64,000 nt of DNA from Trichomonas vaginalis G3 (lineage: Eukaryota > Parabasalia > Trichomonadida > Trichomonadidae): positions 23,637,896 through 23,701,895 of the forward strand of contig NC_067206.1 in NCBI RefSeq assembly GCF_026262505.1, in the 5' to 3' direction. Below the pieces are notes generated by a model that had not been told where the DNA came from, did not search any database, and was given only the letters and a program-made list of their open reading frames with translations. Numbering within the stretch: the stretch's first letter is position 1; every line of letters starts with the position of its first letter. A program made the position numbers and the translations under genes. Below are positions 8,563 to 17,433 of this stretch, one piece after another.

Positions 8563-10536
8563 TTAGTCAACTTCCTCAACACGTGGACCAGAGCCAGAGG
8601 ATGGGTGAGCAGCACCTGCACCTGGAGCAGCACCACCAGCGCCACCCATGTTCTGGAACATAGATGGGTCAACACCACCTGGCATTCCGCCGGCGCCACC
8701 AGCAGCAGACTGGTAGGCCTTCTGCATGAGTGGCATCAACTGGCCTTCGACTTCCTTCTGCTTTGCTTCGTAGTCAGATGTTGAAGCGTCCTGGTTGGAT
8801 TCGATCCAAGCGAGTGTGTCGTTGACAATCTTGAGAATGGCATCCTTGTCAGCCTGAGCAATCTTTGAGCCGAGTTCGCCGTTGACAGAGTTACGAACAC
8901 CGAAGCAGTAACCTTCGAGGCCGTTCTTAGCTTCGATCTTCTTCTTGGCTTCTTCATCCTGAGCCTTGTATTTCTCAGCATCAGAAACCATGCGGTCGAT
9001 ATCTGCCTGGGAAAGACGGCCCTTGTCGTTCTTGATTGTGATCTTCTTGACATTACCTGTGGACTTATCCTGAGCAGAAACGTTCATGATACCATCAGCG
9101 TTGACATCGAATGTAACTTCGATCTGTGGAACACCACGTGGTGCTGGTGGAATGCCTGTGAGATCGAATGTACCAAGAAGGTTGTTGTCGCGTGTTCTTG
9201 TACGCTCACCTTCGTAGACCTTGATTGTAACTGCTGGCTGGTTATCAGCGAATGTTGTGAAGATGTTTGACTTCTTGGCTGGAATTGTTGTGTTACGTGG
9301 GATCAAAACTGTCATGATTTCGCCAGCTGTCTCAATACCAAGAGAAAGTGGAGCGACATCGAGAAGTAAGATATCCTTGACTGCATCGGAGTTATCGCCC
9401 TTGATGATGGCGGCCTGGACTGCAGCACCGTAAGCGACGGCCTCATCTGGGTCGACACCACGGCATGGCTGCTTGCCGTTGAAGAACTCCTGGAGGAGCT
9501 GCTGGACACGTGGAATACGTGAGGAACCACCGACAAGAACGATATCTGTGACATCGGACTTTGACATCTTTGCATCCTTGAGAACCTGTGCAACTGGGCC
9601 AAGTGTGGATCTGAAGAGTTCATCGTTCAAGTTCTCGAACATAGCACGAGAAATTGTATCCTGGAAATCGTGGCCCTGGTAGAGAGACTCACAAAGGATG
9701 GATGCGTTAGCAGCTGTAGAGATTGTACGCTTAGCACGCTCGCAAGCTGTTCTGAGTGTTCTCAAAGCACGTGGTGATTCGCGGAGATCGCACTTGAACT
9801 TCTTCTGGAAACGATCTGCGAAGTAATCAACAAGGCGTGAATCGAAGTCTTCACCACCAAGGTGTGTATCACCAGCTGTAGCACGAACTTCGAACATGCC
9901 ACCATCGATATCAAGAAGGGAAACATCGAATGTACCACCACCGAGATCGAAGATGAGAACGTGGCGTTCCTTATCGGACTTCTCGTTGAGGCCGAAAGCT
10001 ATAGCAGCGGCTGTAGGTTCGTTGATGATACGAAGGACGTTGAGGCCAGCGATGACACCTGCATCCTTTGTAGCTTGACGTTGGCCATCGTTGAAGTAAG
10101 CTGGAACTGTAACGACAGCATCTGTAATCTTTTCTGAAAGCATGTTCTCAGCCGTTTCTTTCATCTTGCCGAGGACCATGGCTGAGATTTCTTCTGGGAA
10201 GAATTGCTTTGTTTCGCCTTTGAATTGTACTTCAATCTTTGGACGGTCGCCTTCACCGCGAACAACTTTGAATGGCCAGTGCTTCATATCTTTCTGGACA
10301 ACTGGATCTGAGAATTTGCGGCCGATCATACGCTTAGCATCGAAAACTGTATTCTGTGGATTCATAGCGGCTTGATTCTTAGCTGCATCACCGACAAGTC
10401 TTTCATCATCTGTGAATGCAACATATGATGGGGTTGTTCTGTTACCCATATCATTGGCAAGAATATCTACACGGTTGTGACGGAAAACACCGACACATGA
10501 GTATGTAGTACCAAGATCAATACCAATAGCAGACAT
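8563..10536 (-). CDS. Cytosolic heat shock protein 70
   Basis: 657 residues, full length for cytosolic HSP70, an ATP-driven chaperone. The N-terminus [17 protein letters not shown] is the HSP70 phosphate-1 signature; [14 protein letters not shown] and [13 protein letters not shown] are the other two family signatures. The substrate-binding domain is followed by a Gly/Ala/Met-rich tail (about 610-650) and the C-terminal EEVD that docks TPR co-chaperones, marking it as the nucleo-cytosolic rather than the hydrogenosomal or ER form. No signal or transit peptide. Start fixed by the adjacent initiator. Biased towards C/G-ending codons like the PGM and uL15 genes. Confidence 0.97.
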   Translation of the reverse strand: MSAIGIDLGTTYSCVGVFRHNRVDILANDMGNRTTPSYVAFTDDERLVGDAAKNQAAMNPQNTVFDAKRMIGRKFSDPVVQKDMKHWPFKVVRGEGDRPKIEVQFKGETKQFFPEEISAMVLGKMKETAENMLSEKITDAVVTVPAYFNDGQRQATKDAGVIAGLNVLRIINEPTAAAIAFGLNEKSDKERHVLIFDLGGGTFDVSLLDIDGGMFEVRATAGDTHLGGEDFDSRLVDYFADRFQKKFKCDLRESPRALRTLRTACERAKRTISTAANASILCESLYQGHDFQDTISRAMFENLNDELFRSTLGPVAQVLKDAKMSKSDVTDIVLVGGSSRIPRVQQLLQEFFNGKQPCRGVDPDEAVAYGAAVQAAIIKGDNSDAVKDILLLDVAPLSLGIETAGEIMTVLIPRNTTIPAKKSNIFTTFADNQPAVTIKVYEGERTRTRDNNLLGTFDLTGIPPAPRGVPQIEVTFDVNADGIMNVSAQDKSTGNVKKITIKNDKGRLSQADIDRMVSDAEKYKAQDEEAKKKIEAKNGLEGYCFGVRNSVNGELGSKIAQADKDAILKIVNDTLAWIESNQDASTSDYEAKQKEVEGQLMPLMQKAYQSAAGGAGGMPGGVDPSMFQNMGGAGGAAPGAGAAHPSSGSGPRVEEVD

Positions 10537-10549
10537 TATTAAAAAATGA
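10537..10549 (-). promoter_or_regulatory. Initiator of HSP70
   Basis: On the minus strand TCATTTTTTAATA directly precedes the HSP70 ATG, the same arrangement as for PGM. Confidence 0.65.
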
Positions 10550-10593
10550 GATGGAAACTTTCAATCATAGCACATTTCAAAATTTTGACAGCG

Positions 10594-10625
10594 TAAGTGG
10601 CCGCCCACTTTTTAGTGGCCACTTA
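10594..10625. repeat. Inverted repeat upstream of HSP70
   Basis: TAAGTGGCC and GGCCACTTA form a perfect 9-bp stem with a 14-base loop that itself repeats CCCACTT/AGTGG. It lies about 60 bases upstream of the HSP70 start. It could be a regulatory site or a small palindromic scrap; no heat-shock element (alternating GAA/TTC) is seen in it. The rest of 10560-11050 is unremarkable. Confidence 0.45.
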
Positions 10626-11053
10626 AATTTTTTGGAGAAATTTAGTCTGAAATTTGATGGATTACCTTTTTTCTGAAATGAATTTTAAAATTACTTGAGA
10701 AGCTTCGAAAAAAAGGCGGTCCAGCAGAAAATACGTTAAAAGGAGAACTCATAATTTAGATGTAAAAAGTGACGCATGTATTAAATGTTTCTGCTTTATC
10801 TCACCGTCCAAACGGAATAATTCCAAGTTATTAGTATGAAACAATGATATACTAGTGACTAAAGAATATTAATGATGCAAAAATCCAATTATTCGATGTT
10901 CAACTCATCATATCTTACAATAAAGTTGATACCTTTATTTTTTCGAAATATTACAACAATGGCAACATCACATATTGCCAACGATAGCCAAAGTACTATT
11001 TTGGCATAATAAATTTAAAAACAATAATAATATCACAAAATTGGTTTGTAACG

Positions 11054-12019
11054 TTATTGAATTATTGAGCTCGAATTTTGATCTAAAAGCTGAATAGATA
11101 GTTTTAGTTTCTCAACTTCACGCTTGGACTTCCTATGCTCAAGCTGAGCATCTTCGAGTTTTCGAAGATCCTTTTCGCATTTTCTTTGAAGAACTTCGAT
11201 TTTTGCTTGAATCTTGTCACTTTTTTGCTCACAGTCTTGAAGGATTGCCCTTGCTTCTGTTGTCATAGTGTTCTCACGAGCACGGATAATGTTTTGTTCA
11301 GCCCATTTCTGAATTTCTGCTTCTAGTTCACGTTGTTTTGCATGAAGTGCTTCAGAAGTTTTATCAAATTTATTTCGCTCTTCATTGGTTTTTTGGCGTA
11401 AGTTAACTTCTAACTCTTTCTGTATTCTCTCTAGCTCGCTGTCTTGATATATTTTATCACTTGATAAGGCTTTCGATAACTCAGAAGCACGCCACATATC
11501 CATTCTGTTTGCAAGTTCTTTTTGAAAGCGCAATTCATATTCATTATCGATTGCATCAATGCCACGACGAAGCATATCTTCTGATGATAATGTCCTTTCG
11601 GATTTACGTTTTCTCCTAAGTTCTTCTTCGACTGAATTGAGTTTTGAATCTAAATCTTGGTAATCTGTTTGCGTTAAAATGCTGGGATGAGATTCGTCTG
11701 AGACAAGCATCTCCATTATAGTTTGCTGTGTGTCGACAACTTGCATTGTAGATAAGATTTGTTCTCGAGGTAATTGATGCATGTTGGATTCCGCAAAAAA
11801 TATACTTGCTGTACTATGAAAACCACATTTATATAAATATTCTAAAACAATGTTATCAATAATCTCGGATTGCCGTGATTGCGATCTAATTATTTCTGTT
11901 TTATTATGATTTCGAAGTTTATCGCATAAGGCCATCTTTAATTGAGTTTTTAGACTTGGGATAATATTTGTTTTTCGGATTTCTTCTAGAAGTTCAATTC
12001 GTTCATCAGTCTCATTCAT
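11054..12019 (-). CDS. LisH/coiled-coil protein, OFD1-like (basal body)
   Basis: 321 residues. Residues about 20-35 (IPSLKTQLKMALCDKLRN) and 50-80 (IVLEYLYKCGFHSTASIFFAES) match the layout of the FOP/OFD1-type N-terminal dimerisation region: an amphipathic helix with SLKTQL, then a LisH motif (L-x-x-x-G-x-x-x-x-x-x-x-F-x-x-E-S). From about 120 to the end the protein is a long charged coiled coil. OFD1 sits on centriolar satellites and distal appendages of basal bodies, a sensible place in a flagellate with four or five flagella. Human OFD1 is about 1000 residues, so this is a short form; a related FOP/FOR20/LisH protein is the alternative. No clear initiator at the start. Confidence 0.65.
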   Translation of the reverse strand: MNETDERIELLEEIRKTNIIPSLKTQLKMALCDKLRNHNKTEIIRSQSRQSEIIDNIVLEYLYKCGFHSTASIFFAESNMHQLPREQILSTMQVVDTQQTIMEMLVSDESHPSILTQTDYQDLDSKLNSVEEELRRKRKSERTLSSEDMLRRGIDAIDNEYELRFQKELANRMDMWRASELSKALSSDKIYQDSELERIQKELEVNLRQKTNEERNKFDKTSEALHAKQRELEAEIQKWAEQNIIRARENTMTTEARAILQDCEQKSDKIQAKIEVLQRKCEKDLRKLEDAQLEHRKSKREVEKLKLSIQLLDQNSSSIIQ

Positions 12020-12418
12020 TTTTAAACGTACACTAAAAAAACTCTTACTTATTGATATGAAATGTATTTAGATATATGTAAGTACAAAGAAAAAATCTAT
12101 ATTTAGTGGGTTCTATGTGAGAAAAAAAAATTATTGAAATTTGAAATTTGTAAATTAATAGTAATCTAATCCAGAATAAAGGACTAGATAGTACACATTA
12201 TTTTGGTAAGATATTTATGTGAATAAATGATGATAAATGAACAATTGTGTGAAATCTTTGTTAAAAAAGAGTAGGGGTAATTTTAGCTAAAAGTGACACA
12301 CCTGTAAAAAGTGACACATCCGTGAAGGGTGTGATTACCGATCGGTAATTTCGACAGTTTAGAATTTAAAATTTTTTATGGAACTGTTGCGAGTTTCATA
12401 AAGAATTTAAGGAATATA

Positions 12419-12544
12419 AGCAAAGATTTGAATCAAAATCTTAGACCTAAGCCGCTCGATTCGCTCGCGGCTTCCGCGAATTACAGATCAGCAAAGATTT
12501 GAATCAAAATCTTCGAACTAAGCCGATCGCTTCGCTCGCGGCTT
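12419..12544. repeat. Two 70-bp spaced repeats with GC-rich hairpin
   Basis: AGCAAAGATTTGAATCAAAA starts at 12419 and 12489 and each copy ends in a GC-rich hairpin of type AGCCG-(N)-CGCGGCT. The pattern (about 70-bp period, AT-rich body, one GC-rich hairpin) resembles the terminal units of Mav1. Confidence 0.75.
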
Positions 12545-12649
12545 TCTTTATTATTTTAAATTTGCATATTTCCATCAAAAGTTCATAAGGTAAAAAATTT
12601 CGTTTATTTTTACTAAGAAAAAAAAGGTTTTTGATAATAAATTTATTTT

Positions 12650-12890
12650 ATTTCGAAAAAGTAGCAATAATCGTAAAAGGGTATTGATAGGCTTGCTAAA
12701 GTAACTAATTTTAGCTGTCAAATACTTTTGTATTTTGAAGTAAATTAGTATAAATTTGTTTTTACTTTTATTTCGAAAAAGTAGCAATAATCATAAAAGG
12801 GTATTGATAGGCTTGCTAAAGTAACTAATTTTAGCTGTCAAATACTTTTGTATTTTGAAGTAAATTAGTATAAATTTGATATTATTTTAA
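12650..12890. repeat. 120-bp tandem repeat
   Basis: Two copies with period exactly 120 (GTAGCAATAATC at 12661 and 12781). The same unit is repeated, inverted, at about 63720-64000 with the same 120-base period. Confidence 0.9.
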
Positions 12891-12920
12891 CTCCCTTTGA
12901 AAACCTCAATTTTCCATACA

Positions 12921-12982
12921 GAGGGAACGGGAATAGCATCCAATATTCCCTGAGAATGGTTGCGCATTCTCAGTTCCCTCTA
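12921..12982. repeat. Perfect three-way-junction (T-shaped) palindrome
   Basis: Outer stem AGAGGGAAC/GTTCCCTCT (9 bp) encloses two inner hairpins with no unpaired base at the junction: GGGAATA/TATTCCC with an 8-base loop and TGAGAATG/CATTCTCA with a 6-base loop. All 24 pairs are Watson-Crick. The same 62 bases occur inverted at 63620-63681. The layout is like the T-shaped hairpins at parvovirus ends, but no parvovirus-like gene is present. Confidence 0.9.
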
Positions 12983-13240
12983 TATTTCGAACGAAGCTCT
13001 CATCGGTCTTTTTTTTAATACTAAACGTTTTTTTTCCCTGTCACTTTTAGCTAAAATTTGGGTTTGCCGTTAAAAAATCGGCTTTATTAGATTTAAAATC
13101 TTATTTTACAATGAATAAATTCAGGTCATTGTTTTTTCACAATGATACTCAAGAATTCTGAAAATGATCGAGGATAAAATATGTCAGAAAATTGAGAGGA
13201 GTTGAATTTTGAAAATCATACGTTTAGACATCATAAATAC

Positions 13241-14134
13241 ATGAGTATTGCCAAGGAAAATATCTCCCCGTCCAACACTCCAATTGCTAAATCACCACGC
13301 AGGAATGGTCAGGCTAGTCGTTCACAAGTAAAGAAGTGGTCCCTTGACGATTTTGAGATTGGTCGCCCACTTGGTACAGGTAAATTTGGACGAGTTTACC
13401 TCGCTCGTGAAGCTAAATCTAAGTTCATTGTTGGCATCAAAGTTCTTAACAAAGCTCAGCTTCAAAAGGCTTCTATTGAGCATCAGCTCCGTCGCGAAAT
13501 CGAAATCCAGTCTCATCTTCGTCATCCAAATATCATCCGCCTATATGGATACTTTTATGATGCTACAAGAATCTATCTTATTATTGAATACGCTGCTCGC
13601 GGTGAGTTATTTTCTATTCTCCGCGATGCAGGCAGATTTGACGAGCATACAGCAGCTGAATACATTGTTCAGATGTGTGATGCTATTGATTACTGCCATT
13701 CAAAGCACATTATCCACCGTGATATCAAACCAGAAAATATTCTTGTCGGATTGAACGGAGAACTCAAAATCGCAGATTTCGGCTGGTCAGTTCATGCTCC
13801 AACATCCCGTCGTACAACTCTTTGCGGTACACTTGACTACCTTCCACCAGAAATGATTGAAGGTTATGATCATGATAACTCTGTTGATATTTGGAGCCTT
13901 GGTGTCCTCTTATACGAATTCTTGGTAGGTGAGCCACCGTTTGAGACAGACTCTCAACGCAACACATGCCGTCGTATCATTAATGTTGATATCCGCTTCC
14001 CATCATTTGTTACCCCTCTTGCTCGCGATTTGATCTTACGTTTCCTCCAGAAGGATCCAGCTAAGAGAATGCCACTTTCTCAGGTCCGTTCCCATCCATG
14101 GATTGTTCAACAGCTTGGCCCGGCACCAAAGTAA
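13241..14134 (+). CDS. Aurora protein kinase
   Basis: 297-residue mitotic Ser/Thr kinase. A short N-terminal tail (1-31) precedes the Aurora-typical [20 protein letters not shown]. Visible catalytic parts: glycine loop 45-52, ATP-anchoring Lys67, HRDIKPEN with Asp161, DFG with Asp179, and the diagnostic activation loop [19 protein letters not shown] with the autophosphorylated Thr equivalent to human Thr288 at 193. It would act on centrosomes/spindle or as chromosomal passenger kinase; A or B type cannot be told. I start at the first ATG (13241), preceded by TCATAAATAC, a weak initiator; an in-frame extension to 13202 lacks an ATG. Confidence 0.95.
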   Translation: MSIAKENISPSNTPIAKSPRRNGQASRSQVKKWSLDDFEIGRPLGTGKFGRVYLAREAKSKFIVGIKVLNKAQLQKASIEHQLRREIEIQSHLRHPNIIRLYGYFYDATRIYLIIEYAARGELFSILRDAGRFDEHTAAEYIVQMCDAIDYCHSKHIIHRDIKPENILVGLNGELKIADFGWSVHAPTSRRTTLCGTLDYLPPEMIEGYDHDNSVDIWSLGVLLYEFLVGEPPFETDSQRNTCRRIINVDIRFPSFVTPLARDLILRFLQKDPAKRMPLSQVRSHPWIVQQLGPAPK

Positions 14135-14776
14135 TTCTTTATTTCTTTATTGTCTGAATAAATCTTCTCATATGCTTTGATTAAATTTATAATCTTCAGG
14201 ATGGATTGAAATCGACTTCTTGAGAAATTCCACTCAAAGATTATTATTCAATGCAATACCGCAGAGTGAAACGAAGAAAAACAAGGAGAAACATTTGAGA
14301 TTAAGCTTTCTTTCAAAGATATTTTGATAGATATATTTCTTATGCAGAGTAAATATGAAATTTTTTAATTAACTCTCGGTAATTAATTTTTTTTGAAGTC
14401 ATAGTCAAATGAAATATCAATGAGAAATTCATGTGTTTTAGAAGAATGGAAAAATAACGTTTACACTTTTGACAAGGGGAGAAAACTCGAAGGTTCGAGC
14501 ACTGACAGCCAAGTGTTTACACGTTTTACATGTCAGGCAGGGGGTGGGTGAGGAAACATCTTGTATGTAAAAATTATTGTCAAAATCCAACATTGGGTAA
14601 CACAATGGAATTTTCAGACCAAACCCTAGTTTACTTACAAGAAAGGAAGCCAAAAAAAATATATATATATATATCCAGTAACCATTAAGAATAGAAAATC
14701 TCTTATATGATCTTTTTCTTTAACCATCAAATACGTTCAGGTTTTGCTTTAACTGCCAAATTTCAAAGGGAATTTT
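14135..14776. other. AT-rich intergenic DNA
   Basis: Holds a short (AT)n run near 14660 and no recognisable gene. A 71-codon ORF on the minus strand looks random. Confidence 0.6.
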
Positions 14777-15364
14777 GAGAGTTGGCGTCACTAAGGCGTC
14801 ATATTGTAAAACATTCAATTTTGAAAACTTTATGGCGTCATAAGGCAAGAATTCAGAGGGTGAGCGTCACGAAATAAATGTCAGATATTTTTATATGAGG
14901 AATCGTCGAGGAAGTAAAAAGTGACCAAAAATTTATTTGTTGTTTTATATGATATTATAGATAATATTATGGAATAAAAATTTTCATAATGATTTTCATA
15001 AGCTCAGTGAAAAAATTGAGAATTTGTAAATTATGAAACAAAAAATTGAAGAAACTTTTGAGATAGAAAAGAAAAAAATAAAAATGACTTAAGAAATTGG
15101 ATTTTGGCCTACGAGGGGCTGGACTAGAGCCAGTACTTCGCAGGCAACAATTTGCTCTCTGAGAATCTAAAACTTTGGTAGTAGTATATGTTGAAGGGTT
15201 TAGTGACTTTTTTTGTTACGTCTATATATAGATGAAGGTATATTTTCACATCTTCTATATATAGATGATATAAAAATTTTTTCTTACGTTTTTTAAGTCA
15301 TGAATTCGTAAGAAAGCGTGACATTATTAAATAAATTAGTAATAAATATTATATACTAAACACA

Positions 15365-15500
15365 TTTTAAAATATATTTATTTATAAATCATTAAAAAAT
15401 TAACATTAATTTTAAAATATATTTATTTATAAATCATTAAAAAATTAACATTAATTTTAAAATATATTTATTTATAAATCATTAAAAAAATTAACATTAA
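15365..15500. repeat. 45-bp tandem repeat
   Basis: Three copies starting at 15365, 15410 and 15455 with the unit TTTTAAAATATATTTATTTA plus 25 further bases (TAAATC, then an A-rich tract, ending AACATTAA). Single related units occur in the A and B termini. Confidence 0.85.
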
Positions 15501-15549
15501 TTTTAAAATAATTTATTTTTTTATCTTTTATAAAAGATGCTATATATAG

Positions 15550-15642
15550 ATGATGTCAGATATTCCGCGATTAATTAAACATTGTTTAAATCCTGAATGG
15601 GTTAAACTTCAATTTAAAAATGAAGATTGTGAATTATATTAA
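15550..15642 (+). CDS. Element-terminal small protein, short form (30 aa)
   Basis: Open frame beginning MMSDIPRLIKHC and continuing NPEWVKLQFKNEDCELY to a stop. The first 17 residues are the same as in the copies at 1028-1233 and 44500; the C-terminus is unrelated. May be a truncated copy rather than a functional gene. Confidence 0.4.
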   Translation: MMSDIPRLIKHCLNPEWVKLQFKNEDCELY

Positions 15643-15815
15643 TTTCAAAACTCAATCAATATTTTTGAAAGATTTACATTAGTTCCTCTGATGCTTTTGA
15701 CACAAATAATCGTTTTGTAAACTATGACGCTGGCCCTCTGAATTTACCCTTATGACGCCCGTAAACCATTCAAAATTGAATGGTTTACATCGTGACGCCT
15801 TCATGACGCCTCCCC

Positions 15816-16597
15816 CAAACGAACCCAATTTCAAACCATGTCAATCGTTTTATGCTAAAAATTTACCCTTTTCCTATGTCAGAAAGATGAGAAAAACAAA
15901 ACAAAACAAACAAACAAAAACAAAAAAAAATTCTCATGAACAACTTCAAGCGGGTTTTTCTCAGTAATAAAACTCCAAAATCAAGAAACCATCGTTACGA
16001 TTTTGTTGACCTACCTTTTCCAATACTGGGAATATAGATTGTTCATTTAATGAGCATCCTAAATATCATTAAAATAAGCATATTTTGTAAGCTGTCAAAT
16101 TCTAGGATAACAAAATAAATCCATATTATATGAAAAATTAATTTGTTATTAGATGTTAACCTCTAAGTCCAGATATACTAGGGGCACAAATTGAGACGCG
16201 GAAAATTAATTGAGAGGGGTCCCCTCTCAAAATAAATGTAAACATCTGAATTTTATACAAAAAAATGCGTTCCTATTTAACCATTTCAATGTAGAAAATG
16301 GTTTAAACTAAATTTTTTATTCATAATAGCATTAGTAAGTTATTGGAATAAGATAATGGAAAATTTAAGCAAATGAAAAGTTATGGTATACATATTTTTT
16401 ACATATTAGTTAGTTGCTTCATATTTTTGTAAATTCAACATTAAATTTTTTCAATGGATAATTCGGTTTTTGAAAAAGAGAGTTTTGTCGCTTTGAATGA
16501 TAAAATTAAAATATCTATATTGACAGCATGATTTTAATTTCAACTTTTTTTGAAATTTGATGATTGGATTTTTCTGAAGAGAAACGGGTGCGTAAAG
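15816..16597. other. Intergenic DNA
   Basis: A/C-rich low-complexity run near 15890-15930 and a perfect palindrome at 16210-16230; otherwise featureless. Confidence 0.5.
16210..16230. repeat. Perfect 10-bp palindrome
   Basis: TTGAGAGGGG, a single T, then CCCCTCTCAA. GC-rich in an AT-rich background. Role unknown. Confidence 0.8.
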
Positions 16598-16700
16598 GGT
16601 TGGCGTCCTGATGTAAACTATTCAATTTTTGAGAAGTTTACACCATAATTGAATAGTTTATGGCGTCCTGAGAAGAGATTTCAATGGGTATGGCGTCCTA
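16598..16700. mobile_element. Solo arm related to the GGCGTC MITE
   Basis: GGTTGGCGTCCTGATGTAAA, CTATTCAATTTTTGA, then ATGGCGTCCTGA and ATGGCGTCCTA repeat the word order of the 14777 arm. No second arm found downstream. From 16703 to 17433 I see nothing. Confidence 0.5.
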
Positions 16701-17433
16701 AAAAATAGAAGAAAATGATTTTTTCTCGATTTTTCTAGAAATTGAATTTTTTAAAAAAGAAAAAAATCAAAACGTATACATTCAAGAAAGACTATAAATG
16801 AAGATTTTTCTATTTTTTTCATTCTAAAACATCTTTTTTTGGATAATTTTTTTAATAAATATGTAAGAAAGATTGAAGAAAAAGTAAATTTACTTTAAGA
16901 AAATTCGTTTTACATGATGTAAGACCCATAACAACTATAAATATTCAATTATTTAAAATAAAAAAAGAAAAACAGATTAAATGTATCTCACATCAAAATC
17001 CATTGACCTAAGGATGTTAAGTTTCTGTTTTTAAAAGTTGATATTTTTTTTTAATTTTAAGAAAATTAATAGCATGTTATTAGACATTAGGAGTGTAATG
17101 ATATTGACTAAACAGAAATGAGAGAATAGAGATATAATTTTGATAAGCAATATTGCGAACAAATTCTGAAGTAAAATCGCGATCAATAATTGAAAATTAC
17201 GATCATGTACTGAAAAATGACGATCGAATTGAATGAATAGAATTATATCTAAGAAAAAATAAATTGTATTTAGAAGATGAACAAAGAAAGGTGTATGCTA
17301 AAAATCATTTAACAATAAATGGAAATAAAACGAAATTGTTAAAAGAAAAAAATGAAAATTGTTAAATAATATATTATTTTTTAGTCATAAGAATAAAAAT
17401 ATAGTAGTTATAAAAGGAATTAGACTTCATATA

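Larger units (their letters stand above)
12274..13062. mobile_element. Short TIR element (element D)
   Basis: About 790 bp bounded by inverted repeats: AATTTTAGCTAAAAGTGACA at 12279-12298 and its inverted partner at 13039-13058. Contents in order: paired 70-bp hairpin repeats, a 120-bp tandem repeat, and a perfect three-way-junction palindrome. A near-identical inverted copy of the right half occurs at 63526-64000. No complete gene inside; non-autonomous. Two more AAAAGTGACA-type words occur near the left end. Confidence 0.6.
15195..15660 (+). mobile_element. Element A/B-type terminus nested in the MITE
   Basis: Begins GTGACTTTTTTTGTTACGT, contains GAATTCGTAAG, a 45-bp tandem repeat and the MSDIPR start, all also present at the ends of elements A and B. 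It is therefore a short third copy of that terminus, either a deleted element or a MITE derived from it. Confidence 0.55.
14777..15815. mobile_element. MITE with about 95-bp TIRs and GGCGTC motifs
   Basis: The left arm (14777-14872) and the inverse of the right arm (15722-15815) align along their length: GGCGTCA, AAGGCGTCA, a CATTCAATTTTGAA core, another GGCGTCATAAGG, then ATTCAGAGGG and AGCGTCA. A related single arm lies at 16598-16700. Inside it carries a second element end (15200-15642). No transposase of its own. Confidence 0.7.

Noticed and set aside
8512-10375. ORFs antisense to or out of frame with HSP70
   Set aside because: Explained by the biased codons of HSP70; sequences have no family resemblance.
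10594-10625. Heat-shock element upstream of HSP70
   Set aside because: The palindrome lacks the alternating nGAAn pattern.
12575-12787. 70-codon ORF in the 120-bp repeat
   Set aside because: Composed of tandem non-coding repeat; stop content and composition fit AT-rich noise.
12921-12982. A degenerate tRNA or other structured RNA gene
   Set aside because: The fold is three perfect DNA stems without tRNA consensus boxes or Pol III signals, and it is inverted-repeated in another element copy, so a mobile-element palindrome fits better.
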